Positions 25,862 through 34,609 of a DNA stretch of 64,000 nt are shown one piece after another (the stretch's first letter is position 1; every line of letters starts with the position of its first letter). A program made the translations under genes and the position numbers. Source of the stretch: Paraburkholderia acidipaludis NBRC 101816 (GTDB taxonomy: Bacteria; Pseudomonadota; Gammaproteobacteria; Burkholderiales; Burkholderiaceae). The notes beneath the pieces were generated by a model. It searched no databases, was not told where the DNA came from, and saw only the letters and a program-made list of their open reading frames with translations. The stretch is taken from assembly GCF_000684975.1 (NCBI RefSeq), contig NZ_BAXZ01000015.1:1-64000 (forward strand), given 5' to 3'.

Positions 25862-28456
25862 TCAGACCACCACGTTCACGAGACGGCCCGGCACGACGAT
25901 GATCTTCTTCGGCGCGCGGCCCTCGGCAAACTTCGCGTACATCTCGTGCGCGAGCGCAGCCGCCTCGATCGCGTCCTTGCCCGCGTCCTTCGCGACTGTC
26001 ACGGCGCCGCGCACCTTGCCGTTCACCTGCAGCACGAGTTCGATCTCGGCTTGTTCCAGCGCCTTTTCGTCGACCTTCGGCCAGGGGGCGTCGAGCAGCG
26101 TGCCGTATTCCTCGGTATAACCGAGCTCTTTCCAGAGCTGGAACGTGAGGTGCGGCACCACCGGATACAGCACGCGCAGCAGCACGCCGAAGGTCTCGCG
26201 CTGCACGCCCGCGCCGGCACCCTTGGCGCCTTCAATGGCGTTGAGCATCTTCATCGCCGCCGAAACGACGGTGTTGTACTGCAGGCGCTGATAGTCGAAG
26301 TCGGCCTGCTTGAGCACGCCGTAGACTTCGCGGCGCAGGGCCTTTTCGACGTCCGTGACCGTGGCCGCGTCGAAGCTCGCGCGCGACCTGATCGCCTCGG
26401 CATTCGCGTAGCCGAACGCCCACACGCGGCGCAGGAAGCGGCTCGCGCCTTCCACGCCCGCGCCCGACCATTCGAGCTGCTGCTCGGGCGGTGCGGCGAA
26501 CATCGTGAACAGACGCGCGGTATCCGCGCCGTACTGGTCGATCAGCACCTGCGGATCGACACCGTTGTTCTTCGACTTCGACATCTTCTCGACGCCGCCC
26601 AGCACCACGGCCTGGCCGTCGCCATTGAGCGTGGCGCCAACCGGTCGGCCCTTGTCGTCGTGCACGACGGTCACGTCGGCCGGGTTGTACCAGGTCTTCT
26701 TGCCCGACGCGTCTTCGCGATAGAACGTCTCGTTGAGCACCATGCCCTGCGTGAGCAGGTTCTTCGCGGGCTCGCCGAACTTCACGAGACCGAGGTCGCG
26801 CGAGACCTTCGCCCAGAAGCGCGAATACAGCAGGTGAAGAATCGCGTGCTCGATGCCGCCGATGTACTGGTCCATCGGCATCCAGTAGTCGGTGCGCTCG
26901 TCCACCATGGTCTTCGCATCCGGCGCCGCGTAGCGGTAGAAGTACCACGACGAATCGACGAAGGTGTCCATCGTGTCGGTTTCGCGCTTCGCTGCCGCGC
27001 CGCACTTCGGGCAGGTGCAGTTCAGGAACGCTTCCGACTTCGCGAGCGGGTTGCCCGTGCCGTCCGGCACGAGGTCTTCCGGCAGCACGACCGGCAGGTC
27101 GGCTTCCGGCACCGGCACGTCGCCGCAGCTCGGGCAATGGATGATCGGGATCGGCGTGCCCCAGTAGCGCTGGCGCGAAATGCCCCAGTCGCGCAGACGC
27201 CATGTGACCTGCTTGTCGCCGAAGCCGTGCGCCTTGAGGTCGGCCGCGACCGCATCGACGGCCGCCGTGTAGCCGAGACCGTCGTACTTGCCGCTATTCA
27301 CGCACACGGCGCGTTCCTTGTCGCCGTACCATTCCTGCCAGCCGTCGAGCGAGTAGATCTCGCCTTCCACGGCAATGACCTGCCTGATCGGCAGGTCGTA
27401 TTTCTTCGCGAACGCGAAGTCGCGCTCGTCATGGCCCGGCACGCCCATCACGGCGCCTTCGCCGTAGCTCATGAGCACGTAGTTGCCGATCCACACCTCG
27501 ACCTTCTCTTGCGTCAGCGGATGCGTGACGAAGAAGCCCGTGGCCATGCCCTTCTTTTCCATCGTGGCCATGTCGGCTTCGGCCACGCCGCCGCGCTTGC
27601 ATTCTTCGATGAAGGGCAGCAGTTCCGGCTTGTCTTGCGCGAGACGCGTGGCGAGCGGATGCTCGGCCGCGATCGCGCAGAAGGTCACGCCCATGATCGT
27701 GTCGGCGCGCGTGGTGAACACGCGCAGCAGCTTCTTCTCGCCGTCGAGTTCATACGGGAAGCCGAAGTTCACGCCGAAGCTCTTGCCGATCCAGTTCTGC
27801 TGCATGATCTTCACGCGCTCGGGCCAGCCGAGGCCTTCGAGGTCGTTCAGCAGTTCATCGGCGTACTGCGTGATGCGCAGGTAGTACATCGGGATTTCGC
27901 GCTTTTCCACGAGCGCGCCCGAGCGCCAGCCGCGGCCGTCGATCACCTGCTCATTCGCGAGCACGGTCTGGTCGACCGGGTCCCAGTTCACCGTGCCGGT
28001 CTTCTTGTAAGCGATGCCCTTCTCCAGCATCTTCAGGAAGAACCACTGGTTCCACTTGTAGTAGTCGGGCTTGCAGGTGGCGATCTCGCGCGACCAGTCG
28101 ATCGCGAGGCCCATCGACTGCATCTGGCCCTTCATGTACGCGATGTTGTCGTAGGTCCACTGCGCCGGCGGCACGCCGTTGGCCATCGCCGCGTTTTCGG
28201 CGGGCATGCCGAACGCGTCCCAGCCCATCGGCATGAGCGTGTTGTAGCCGTTCATGCGCAGATAGCGGTACATCACGTCGTTGATCGTGTAGTTCCGCAC
28301 GTGGCCCATGTGCAGCTTGCCCGACGGGTACGGCAGCATCGAGACGCAATAGAACTTGGGCTTGCCGGCCTTTTCGGCCGTCCGGTAAGCGTCGCTGTCG
28401 CGCCATTCGCCTTGCGCGGCGGCTTCGACGTCGGAGGGAACGTATTTTTCGAGCAT
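25862..28456 (-). CDS. leuS: Leucyl-tRNA synthetase
   Basis: The 864-residue class I synthetase charges tRNA-Leu. The HIGH motif is HMGH at residues 49-52 (PYPSGKLHMGHVRNYTIND) and KMSKS is at residues 624-628. An editing domain lies between (GVPGHDERDFAFAKKY), with cysteine-rich zinc-binding segments (CPSCGD, CTCPKCG). Length is normal. It heads the leftward leuS-lptE-holA group. Confidence 0.98.
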   Translation of the reverse strand: MLEKYVPSDVEAAAQGEWRDSDAYRTAEKAGKPKFYCVSMLPYPSGKLHMGHVRNYTINDVMYRYLRMNGYNTLMPMGWDAFGMPAENAAMANGVPPAQWTYDNIAYMKGQMQSMGLAIDWSREIATCKPDYYKWNQWFFLKMLEKGIAYKKTGTVNWDPVDQTVLANEQVIDGRGWRSGALVEKREIPMYYLRITQYADELLNDLEGLGWPERVKIMQQNWIGKSFGVNFGFPYELDGEKKLLRVFTTRADTIMGVTFCAIAAEHPLATRLAQDKPELLPFIEECKRGGVAEADMATMEKKGMATGFFVTHPLTQEKVEVWIGNYVLMSYGEGAVMGVPGHDERDFAFAKKYDLPIRQVIAVEGEIYSLDGWQEWYGDKERAVCVNSGKYDGLGYTAAVDAVAADLKAHGFGDKQVTWRLRDWGISRQRYWGTPIPIIHCPSCGDVPVPEADLPVVLPEDLVPDGTGNPLAKSEAFLNCTCPKCGAAAKRETDTMDTFVDSSWYFYRYAAPDAKTMVDERTDYWMPMDQYIGGIEHAILHLLYSRFWAKVSRDLGLVKFGEPAKNLLTQGMVLNETFYREDASGKKTWYNPADVTVVHDDKGRPVGATLNGDGQAVVLGGVEKMSKSKNNGVDPQVLIDQYGADTARLFTMFAAPPEQQLEWSGAGVEGASRFLRRVWAFGYANAEAIRSRASFDAATVTDVEKALRREVYGVLKQADFDYQRLQYNTVVSAAMKMLNAIEGAKGAGAGVQRETFGVLLRVLYPVVPHLTFQLWKELGYTEEYGTLLDAPWPKVDEKALEQAEIELVLQVNGKVRGAVTVAKDAGKDAIEAAALAHEMYAKFAEGRAPKKIIVVPGRLVNVVV

Positions 28457-28590
28457 GGTGTGGATGGGAACGCGGATTCTGGCGGATTCGGTGCCGGATG
28501 CACCGAGGCCGGCCGTGCATGCAGTACTGCAGCACGTCGCGCCGGCTGGTGGCAGTGGCTATTCTGGGCCCGTTTTACAGGGAAACGTTG

Positions 28591-28596
28591 ATTATA
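28591..28596 (-). promoter_or_regulatory. Putative -10 box of leuS
   Basis: A consensus TATAAT on the minus strand lies 135 bp upstream of leuS, in the gap after exbD. No clear -35 box is seen at 17 bp. It would give a leader of about 125 nt in which I recognise no regulatory element. Confidence 0.5.
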
Positions 28597-28681
28597 CCGT
28601 CGAGTTGGCCGCCCTTTCCGCCTTGCGGGGGTTCGGGTGCGGACAAGAGGCGGGGCACGCAGGCAGCGGCCTGCGGCGCGC

Positions 28682-29116
28682 TCAAGGCTTGCCGGCCGGC
28701 GGCGGCTCCGTGACGAAGCCGATGCGCGCGAGGCCCGCCTGCTGGGCCGCGCCCATGACCTGGGCAATGACTTCGTAGCGGGTCTCGCGCGCGGCACGCA
28801 ATTGCAGGTCCGGCTGCGCGTCCTCGGGCGCCTTGCCCTCCGCCGTGAAACGCGCGCGCAACTCGTCGAGCGAGATCGGCTGCGCGTCCCAGTAGAGCTT
28901 GCCGGCCGCGTCGATGGAGAGCGTGACGGTCTGCGGCGTCTGCCGCGCCGGCTCGGAGGCCACCTGGGGCAAATCCAGCCGGATCGCGTGCGTGAAGAGC
29001 GGCGCGGTAATGATGAAGATGACGAGCAGCACGAGCATGACGTCGATGAGCGGCGTCATGTTGATCTCCGCCATCGGCGCCGAGTCGCGCTTCTTTTCGA
29101 GTCCGCCGAATGCCAT
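28682..29116 (-). CDS. exbD: ExbD/TolR biopolymer transport protein
   Basis: The 144-residue protein has a short cytoplasmic N-terminus, one membrane helix carrying the proton-pathway Asp (MTPLIDVMLVLLVIFIIT) and a periplasmic domain. It pairs with the ExbB/TolQ protein encoded 11 bp upstream to energise a TonB- or TolA-type system. No tonB or tolA gene lies nearby, so the partner is unknown. The frame is open far upstream, but the start at 29116 begins the domain (MAFGGLEKKRDS). Confidence 0.9.
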   Translation of the reverse strand: MAFGGLEKKRDSAPMAEINMTPLIDVMLVLLVIFIITAPLFTHAIRLDLPQVASEPARQTPQTVTLSIDAAGKLYWDAQPISLDELRARFTAEGKAPEDAQPDLQLRAARETRYEVIAQVMGAAQQAGLARIGFVTEPPPAGKP

Positions 29117-29127
29117 CGGATGGTCCT

Positions 29128-29838
29128 TCAGTCGGGATCCGACTCGAGCGCCGCCTCGCGCCGCGCCGCCGCGCCGGCAGGCGGGCAGACATAGGCGTGC
29201 AGATCGTGCGCGAAGCCGTCGAGATCGTCGCCGAGCTGGCGCGCGAGCCGCCCCAGCACGTTGTAGGCGAGCACCGCCGGAATCGCGACGACGAGGCCGA
29301 ACGCCGTCATGATGAGCGCCTCGCCAACCGGGCCGGCCACGTTCTCGATCTGCGCCTGGCCGCTTGCCGCGATGCTGCCGAGCGCGTGATAGATGCCCCA
29401 GACGGTGCCGAGCAGGCCCACGAACGGCGCCGTGCTGCCCACCGAGGCGAGCAGCACCTGGCCGAACTCGAGCCGCCGCTGCGACGCCTGAAGCGCTCCG
29501 CGCAGCGCGCGCAGCACGCGCTCGCTGCGATCCACCTTGGCGAGCAGCGCGCCGGAGGTGTCGGCCTCGGCGGCGGCGAGCGCCGCCTCGGCGAGCGGCA
29601 GGAACACGCGCTCGCGGTCGGCGCGGCGCATCAGCGCGACGCCTTCGGCCAGCGTGCGCGCCTGCCAGAACTGCGCGACCGCGCGCGGCCCCTGGCGCTT
29701 CGCGCGCGCGAGCACCCAGCTCTTCACGAGCAGGAAGCACCAGCTCGCGACCGACATCGCCAGCAACACCCACGCCACGGCGTGCGTGATGGCGTCGCTT
29801 GTCTGCAAATAGTGGACGATTCCGGTACCCGCTGCCAT
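29128..29838 (-). CDS. exbB: MotA/TolQ/ExbB proton channel protein
   Basis: The 236-residue membrane protein has an N-terminal helix (VAWVLLAMSVASWCFLLVKS) and two later helices in the conserved block GSTAPFVGLLGTVWGIYHAL and ALIMTAFGLVVAIPAVLAYN. This is the TolQ/ExbB signature. With ExbD it forms the proton-driven motor for TonB-type uptake. It lies between dapB and exbD in one leftward run. Confidence 0.92.
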   Translation of the reverse strand: MAAGTGIVHYLQTSDAITHAVAWVLLAMSVASWCFLLVKSWVLARAKRQGPRAVAQFWQARTLAEGVALMRRADRERVFLPLAEAALAAAEADTSGALLAKVDRSERVLRALRGALQASQRRLEFGQVLLASVGSTAPFVGLLGTVWGIYHALGSIAASGQAQIENVAGPVGEALIMTAFGLVVAIPAVLAYNVLGRLARQLGDDLDGFAHDLHAYVCPPAGAAARREAALESDPD

Positions 29839-29921
29839 CTGACCTCGCTATCCGGTATTCCGGCTGTTCTGCCATGCCGCCGGCGCACGTCGCAACGCCC
29901 GCCGGCTTCGGTTCGACGTGC

Positions 29922-30719
29922 TCAGCGCAGGCCCAGCACGTCCTGCATATCGTACAGCCCGTGCGGCTTGTCCTGCAGGAAGCTCGCGGCGCGCACGCTG
30001 CCCTGCGCATACGACAGGCGGCTCGACGACTTGTGCGTGATCTCGATGCGCTCGCCGGTGCCCGCGAACAGAACGGTATGGTCGCCGACGATGTCGCCGC
30101 CGCGAATCGCCGAAAAGCCGATCGTGGAAGGATCGCGCTCGCCCGTCACGCCGTGGCGGCCATACACGGCGCAATCGTCGAGACTGCGTCCGAGCGCGTG
30201 GGCCACCGCCTCGCCCATTGCGAGCGCTGTGCCCGAGGGCGCGTCCACCTTGTGGCGGTGATGCGCCTCGACGATCTCGATGTCGTAGCCGGTCGCGAAA
30301 AAGCGCGCCGCGTATTCGAGCAGCTTGAGCGTCACGTTCACGCCCACGCTCATGTTCGCAGCAAAGACGATGCCGACCTTCTCCGCCGCGCTCGCGAGCC
30401 GCGCTTTTTGCTGCGCGTCGAAACCCGTGGTGCCGATCACCATTTTCACGCCGTGCCGCTCTGCGGCGTCGAGGTGAACGAGGGTGCCTTCGGGACGCGT
30501 GAAGTCGATCAGGCAATCGCTCTGCCCGAACACGGCGTCGATGTCGGCGGTGATCGGCACGCCGGTGGCCTTGCCGAGAAACGCGCCGGCATCCTGTCCG
30601 ATCGCGGCCAAGCCCTTGCGCACGAGCGCGCCCGAAAGCGTGACGTCAGGCGAATTCAGGACGGTTTCGATGAGCATCCGGCCCATGCGGCCCGACGCTC
30701 CGGCGATTGCGATTTTCAT
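29922..30719 (-). CDS. dapB: 4-hydroxy-tetrahydrodipicolinate reductase
   Basis: The 265-residue enzyme reduces HTPA in the diaminopimelate/lysine pathway. The dinucleotide motif GASGRMGRM is at residues 7-15 and the catalytic HHRHK at 153-157 in EAHHRHKVDAPSGTAL. The IGTTGF and IGFSAIRGGDIVGDH motifs agree. The true start is the ATG at 30719, within a much longer open frame. It follows bamE on the same strand, with a terminator between. Confidence 0.97.
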   Translation of the reverse strand: MKIAIAGASGRMGRMLIETVLNSPDVTLSGALVRKGLAAIGQDAGAFLGKATGVPITADIDAVFGQSDCLIDFTRPEGTLVHLDAAERHGVKMVIGTTGFDAQQKARLASAAEKVGIVFAANMSVGVNVTLKLLEYAARFFATGYDIEIVEAHHRHKVDAPSGTALAMGEAVAHALGRSLDDCAVYGRHGVTGERDPSTIGFSAIRGGDIVGDHTVLFAGTGERIEITHKSSSRLSYAQGSVRAASFLQDKPHGLYDMQDVLGLR

Positions 30720-30812
30720 GAGTCTTCCCGGAACGAAAGCGCAGCGCCCGCAGGCAGGCACAAGCGGTATCAACGACACAAGCGGACACCGGCGGACACG
30801 AGCGGCGCTGCG

Positions 30813-30841
30813 AAAAAAAACACGGCGGCCCGAAGCCGCCG
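30813..30841 (-). terminator. Terminator after bamE
   Basis: Leftward, a 7-bp GC stem (CGGCGGC with GCCGCCG, 30823-30829 and 30835-30841) is followed by a spacer GTG and U8 from A30813-30820. It lies between bamE and dapB. Confidence 0.85.
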
Positions 30842-30915
30842 ACTGGACACGAAGCGCGCGCCCGATGCGGGCGGCGCGCGCTGCGCGCTGGGTCTGAAAA
30901 CGATGGACAGCCGGA

Positions 30916-31860
30916 TCAGCCGCCCGTTCCCGTCGCGCCCGAAGCGCCTGCCGGCGCGGCCGGCACGGTCGGCGGGGCGGTGAGCGGCGTATTCTTCGAC
31001 GGCAGGAGCTGGTCGGCGTTCGCGTCGCCCGTGCCCTGGGCGCCCGGAGCCGGGCCAACCGGGTTCGATTGCACGCCCTGGAACTGCGGCGGCGGCGAGC
31101 GGTGCAGCTGCACCTGCGAGGGCATCGAGCCCACGTTCTGCGGCAGCACCGACGAAGGCGGCGTGTTCGCGCGCACCGAAGGCGTACCGCCCGTCGGCAT
31201 CTGCACGGCGTCGGTTGCGCGGTTGGCGGCAGCCGCGGCCTGCGCGTTCGGGCTCTCCGGCAATGCAGCCGCGGCGGCGCCCACACCCAGCTCGGACGTC
31301 GGCGTGCGCGCCGTGTCGGTAACGGTCGCGCCTACCGCCGCCGTGGCGGCCTCGGAAGCCGCGGACGCCGCGACGGCCGCGGAGGTCGGCGCCGGCGCGG
31401 CGGCCTTCTTCTTGCCGCTGCGGTCGCCGTCGATTTCGGCGAGCAGTTCGAGGTTCGACGGCAGATCTTCGCCGCCCGACCAGCTCGTGACCTGATCGCC
31501 GTCGAACAGCACGACGAAATCACGCTGCTGGACGATGGAGGTCGAGCCGCGCTTGAAATAGAAGATATAGTCCCAGCGGTTCTGGTGGAACATGTCGGCC
31601 AGGAGCGGCGTGCCGAGCAGCTGGCGCACCTGGATGCGAGACATGCCCACCTTCATCTGCGACGCGGCTTCCTTCGAAACGAAGTTGCCCTGGACGATCG
31701 TGATCCGATACGGTGTGATGCTCTGCGCGATGCGCTGCGTCGCGCTGTCGTAAGTCGAGCAGCCCGAAAGCCCCGAAAGCGCCGCAGCGGCCAGCAGTGT
31801 GCACGCCAGGGCGCTCGAAAGACGGCCGCCCCGGCCGGTCGTTTTGGATTCTGGAATCAT
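30916..31860 (-). CDS. bamE: Outer membrane assembly lipoprotein BamE, with long Ala/Pro-rich tail
   Basis: The protein is 314 residues. After a long signal peptide the lipobox is LSGC, with Cys34 lipidated. The BamE (SmpA/OmlA) domain covers about residues 40-140: MKVGMSRIQVRQLLGTPLLADMF (two adjoining pieces) and WDYIFYFKRG. It belongs to the BAM complex that inserts outer-membrane barrels. E. coli BamE is about 113 residues. Here about 170 extra residues, rich in Ala, Pro, Thr and Gln, follow a short KKK stretch. The gene diverges from fur, a common arrangement in beta- and gammaproteobacteria. Confidence 0.93.
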   Translation of the reverse strand: MIPESKTTGRGGRLSSALACTLLAAAALSGLSGCSTYDSATQRIAQSITPYRITIVQGNFVSKEAASQMKVGMSRIQVRQLLGTPLLADMFHQNRWDYIFYFKRGSTSIVQQRDFVVLFDGDQVTSWSGGEDLPSNLELLAEIDGDRSGKKKAAAPAPTSAAVAASAASEAATAAVGATVTDTARTPTSELGVGAAAAALPESPNAQAAAAANRATDAVQMPTGGTPSVRANTPPSSVLPQNVGSMPSQVQLHRSPPPQFQGVQSNPVGPAPGAQGTGDANADQLLPSKNTPLTAPPTVPAAPAGASGATGTGG

Positions 31861-31995
31861 TTCCTCACCGTGCGGGCTTGTCGCGAAGCCGCGCTAGTTC
31901 TGCGAAGTTTTCTGTGAAAGTTTTGTCAAAGATGACCGGAACAGCAAACCGCATTAACATTAGAACCTAGCATTGTACTCCAGGGACTTATCGTC

Positions 31996-32424
31996 ATGAC
32001 CAATCCAGCCGATCTCAAGAACATCGGACTCAAGGCGACGCTGCCTCGCCTCAAAATCCTGGAGATTTTTCAGCACAGCCCGGTGCGCCATCTGACGGCC
32101 GAAGACGTGTACCGCAACCTGTTGAACGAGGAGCTCGACATCGGGCTTGCCACCGTCTACCGCGTGCTCACGCAGTTCGAGCAGGCGGGCCTCCTCACGC
32201 GCAGCAACTTCGAATCGGGCAAGGCCGTGTTCGAGCTGAACGAAGGCACCCACCACGATCACCTCGTTTGTCTCGACTGCGGGCTCGTGGAGGAATTCTT
32301 CGACCCCGAAATCGAGAAGCGCCAGCAATCGATCGCCAACGAGCGCGGCTTCAAGCTTCAGGAACACGCGCTGGCGCTCTACGGCGCCTGCACGAAGGAA
32401 AACTGCCCGCATCGCAAGCACTAA
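31996..32424 (+). CDS. fur: Ferric uptake regulator Fur
   Basis: The 142-residue metalloregulator has an N-terminal winged helix (residues 1-83, with ATLPRLKILEIF and GLATVYRVLTQFEQAGL) and a dimerisation/metal domain. The metal residues are in the THHDHLVCLDCG stretch (Cys92, Cys95) and Cys132/Cys137 in the C-terminal ACTKENCPHRKH. With iron it represses iron-uptake genes. A Fur box is not obvious in the 135-bp gap to bamE. Confidence 0.97.
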   Translation: MTNPADLKNIGLKATLPRLKILEIFQHSPVRHLTAEDVYRNLLNEELDIGLATVYRVLTQFEQAGLLTRSNFESGKAVFELNEGTHHDHLVCLDCGLVEEFFDPEIEKRQQSIANERGFKLQEHALALYGACTKENCPHRKH

Positions 32425-32440
32425 GCGCGGTCCAGTGCAA

Positions 32441-32475
32441 AAAACGCCACGGCAGCGATGCCCGTGGCGTTTTTG
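32441..32475 (+). terminator. Terminator of fur
   Basis: A 12-bp stem (32441-32452 with 32462-32473) and T5 follow the fur stop by 16 bp. The A-run upstream also makes it usable for the convergent allA transcript. Confidence 0.88.
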
Positions 32476-32499
32476 CTTTTCAGCGGCGAAGAAGACCGC

Positions 32500-33015
32500 C
32501 TAGCTGATCACCTCGGTCAGCGCCTCGCGCTCGAGGTGCAAGGGCTCGACGAGCGCGATCTCGTCACAGTTGGGCTCGCCATTGCCGCCGCGGTCGACCA
32601 CGAGAAAGTCGCTCACGCCGCCGAACGCCAGCAGCGGATGGTGCCAGACCCCGCGTGCGTAGTTGACGCCCTGCCCCTCTGCCGCCCAGAACGCGCGCAA
32701 GCCGGCTGGATCGAATTCGCCCGCGGGCGCGACGACCACGGCATAACGGGCCCCCGCGAGCGGCACGAACGCCTGGCTGCCAAGCGGATGGCGCTCCATC
32801 ATCGCGATCTCCACGGGCCACGCGCGCGGCTGGGCCCGAAACACGTTCACGATCGGGCGCCCGCCCGCGGCGCCGACGTCGATCGAGGCCAGATCGTGGT
32901 AACGCTCGGTCGTGCCGCCGTTGATCGGGAAATGCCGGGCGCCGGCGGTTTCGATCACGTCGCCGAACGGTGCGAACGCCTCGCGCGTGAGCGGTTCCAT
33001 GCGCAGAATTTTCAT
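32500..33015 (-). CDS. allA: Ureidoglycolate lyase
   Basis: The 171-residue cupin-fold enzyme splits ureidoglycolate into glyoxylate and urea, the last step of allantoin use. Family motifs are EPLTREAFAPFGDVIE near the start, INGGTTERYHDL, VARGVWHHPLL-like YARGVWHHPLLA and FLVVDRGG. It lies 27 bp downstream of a dctA-family carrier gene on the same strand, so the two are co-transcribed. No other allantoin genes are in the window. The pairing suggests uptake and breakdown of related acids, but this is inference. Confidence 0.92.
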   Translation of the reverse strand: MKILRMEPLTREAFAPFGDVIETAGARHFPINGGTTERYHDLASIDVGAAGGRPIVNVFRAQPRAWPVEIAMMERHPLGSQAFVPLAGARYAVVVAPAGEFDPAGLRAFWAAEGQGVNYARGVWHHPLLAFGGVSDFLVVDRGGNGEPNCDEIALVEPLHLEREALTEVIS

Positions 33016-33041
33016 GGTCAGTCTCCTGGATGGCCCGGGAA

Positions 33042-34376
33042 TCAAAGGGCGTGCGCGGGATTGCCGCCGGCTGCGGCGAGATCGTCGCCCTCGCCCTCGC
33101 CGGCCGGCACGTAGAGGAAGCCCTCGTCGAAGTTGAGCACGCGCTTCGCACGGGCCCGGTCGATGTCGTGCTCCCAGACCGCGACCACGACGGTCGCGAC
33201 GCAGTTGCCGATCAGGTTGGTCAGCGCACGCGCGATGCCGACGAACCAGTCCACCGGCAGGATCAGCACGAGGCCGAGCACGGGAATCGCGGGAATGGCC
33301 GAGAGCGTCGCGGCGAGAATCACGATGGCCGAGCCCGGAATGCCGTGCGCGCCCTTCGAGGTCACGAGCGAGACCAGCACGACGACGATGAGATCGTGCA
33401 GCGAGAGCGGCGTGTTCGTGGCCTGCGCGATGAAGATCACCGCGAGCGTGAGGTAGATCGAAAAGCCGTCGAGGTTGAACGAGTAGCCGGTGGGAATCAC
33501 GAGGCCCACCGTGGAATCCTTCACGCCCATCCATTCGAGCTTGCGCATGATCTGCGGCAGCACGGCGTCCGACGAGGCGGTGCCGAGCACGATCGACAGC
33601 TCCTCGCGCAGGTAGCGGATCAGCTTGAAGAGGCTGAAGCCTGCCAGCCGCATGACGATGCCGAGCACGACCGCCACGAACACGAAGCAGCTCGCGTAGA
33701 ACACCACCACGAGCATGCCGATCTGCTTGAGCGACGCCACGCCGTAGGTGCCCGTGGTGAACGCGACCGCGCCGAGCACGCCGAGCGGCGCGAGCTTGAT
33801 GATGAAGCCCATCACGCGGAAGAACACCTGCCCCAGTTCGTCGATCAGGCTGTTCACGCGCTGCGCCTTCGGGCCGAGCAGCGAGAGCGCGCTGCCGAAC
33901 AGCACCGAAAACACGAGGATCTGCAGGATGTCGCCCTTCGCGAAGGCGTCGACCGCCGTGTCGGGAATGATCTTGAGCAGGAATGCTGCGGTGTCCTTGA
34001 GATTCTTCGCATGCTCGGTGTAGCTGGCGAGCGAAGCCGCGTCGAGCGAGCGCAGATCGACGTTCATGCCGGCGCCCGGGCGCGTCAGCCAGGCGAGAAC
34101 GGCGCCGATCACGAGCGCGACCGTCGTCATCGCCTCGAAATAGACCACCGACTTCAGGCCCACCCGGCCCACCTTCTTCAGGTCGCCGGCGTGCGCCATG
34201 CCGCCCACGACCACGCAGAAGACGATGGGGCCGATGACCATCTTGATCAGTTTCAGAAAGCCGTCGCCGAGCGGCCGCAGCGACTGCGCGAAATGGGGAA
34301 ATATCGCGCCGACCGCGATCCCGACAACCAGCGCGATCATCACGCGCCCGAACAACGAGTTGAAGAACTTCGACAC
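33042..34376 (-). CDS. dctA: Dicarboxylate/amino acid:cation symporter, DctA-type
   Basis: The 444-residue inner-membrane carrier belongs to the DAACS family. Marks are the opening SKFFNSLFGRVMIALVVGI, KMVIGPIVFCVVVGG, TASSDAVLPQIMRKLEWMG and GIPGSAIVILAATLS. DctA imports succinate, fumarate and malate with protons or sodium. Here the gene is first in an operon with allA and lies opposite a FadR-type regulator, so the natural substrate may be different. A 17-bp operator palindrome lies between promoter and gene. Confidence 0.92.
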   Translation of the reverse strand: MSKFFNSLFGRVMIALVVGIAVGAIFPHFAQSLRPLGDGFLKLIKMVIGPIVFCVVVGGMAHAGDLKKVGRVGLKSVVYFEAMTTVALVIGAVLAWLTRPGAGMNVDLRSLDAASLASYTEHAKNLKDTAAFLLKIIPDTAVDAFAKGDILQILVFSVLFGSALSLLGPKAQRVNSLIDELGQVFFRVMGFIIKLAPLGVLGAVAFTTGTYGVASLKQIGMLVVVFYASCFVFVAVVLGIVMRLAGFSLFKLIRYLREELSIVLGTASSDAVLPQIMRKLEWMGVKDSTVGLVIPTGYSFNLDGFSIYLTLAVIFIAQATNTPLSLHDLIVVVLVSLVTSKGAHGIPGSAIVILAATLSAIPAIPVLGLVLILPVDWFVGIARALTNLIGNCVATVVVAVWEHDIDRARAKRVLNFDEGFLYVPAGEGEGDDLAAAGGNPAHAL

Positions 34377-34406
34377 GACTTTCTCCGGTTGCAGGCCAAC
34401 TGTTCA

Positions 34407-34423
34407 TACTGGTCTGACCAGTA
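34407..34423. promoter_or_regulatory. FadR/GntR-type operator in front of dctA-allA
   Basis: TACTGGTCTGACCAGTA is a perfect 17-bp palindrome with a TGGTC-N-GACCA core, the classic pattern for FadR-subfamily regulators. It lies just downstream of the predicted dctA start site (near 34429), so binding would act as a roadblock. A related half-perfect copy lies at the promoter of the divergent GntR gene. Confidence 0.8.
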
Positions 34424-34435
34424 ATGTTATGGTCG

Positions 34436-34464
34436 ATAGTAGGAAGCCGATATACCGTCGTCAA
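34436..34464 (-). promoter_or_regulatory. Promoter of dctA-allA
   Basis: On the minus strand TTGACG (34459-34464) and TACTAT (34436-34441) are 17 bp apart. Transcription would begin near 34429, about 50 bp before the dctA ATG, with the 17-bp operator immediately downstream. Confidence 0.65.
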
Positions 34465-34574
34465 GGAAGAAAGGTTGGGTGTTTACCCGCGGCATGAGGC
34501 CCAGCCCTTGGGACTTCGGACTCCCGGCACATATGACCCCAAAGCGCGGGCACCGCATCCGCGCGGCGGCCGAC

Positions 34575-34592
34575 TACAATACCGGTCAGACC
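34575..34592 (+). promoter_or_regulatory. Promoter -10 and operator half of the FadR-type regulator
   Basis: TACAAT (34575-34580) lies about 30 bp before the ATG at 34610. It is followed at once by GGTCAGACC (34584-34592), the same core as the dctA palindrome. This suggests that the regulator also represses its own gene. The -35 box is poor. Confidence 0.5.
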
Positions 34593-34609
34593 ACGCGAGA
34601 TCCGTCGCC

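Noticed and set aside
25826..28591. A 921-codon plus-strand open frame
   Set aside because: It is the exact antisense of leuS, whose HIGH and KMSKS motifs prove the minus-strand reading.
31861..31995. Fur box in the fur-bamE gap
   Set aside because: The gap has AT-rich stretches but no sequence close to the 19-bp Fur consensus that I can defend.
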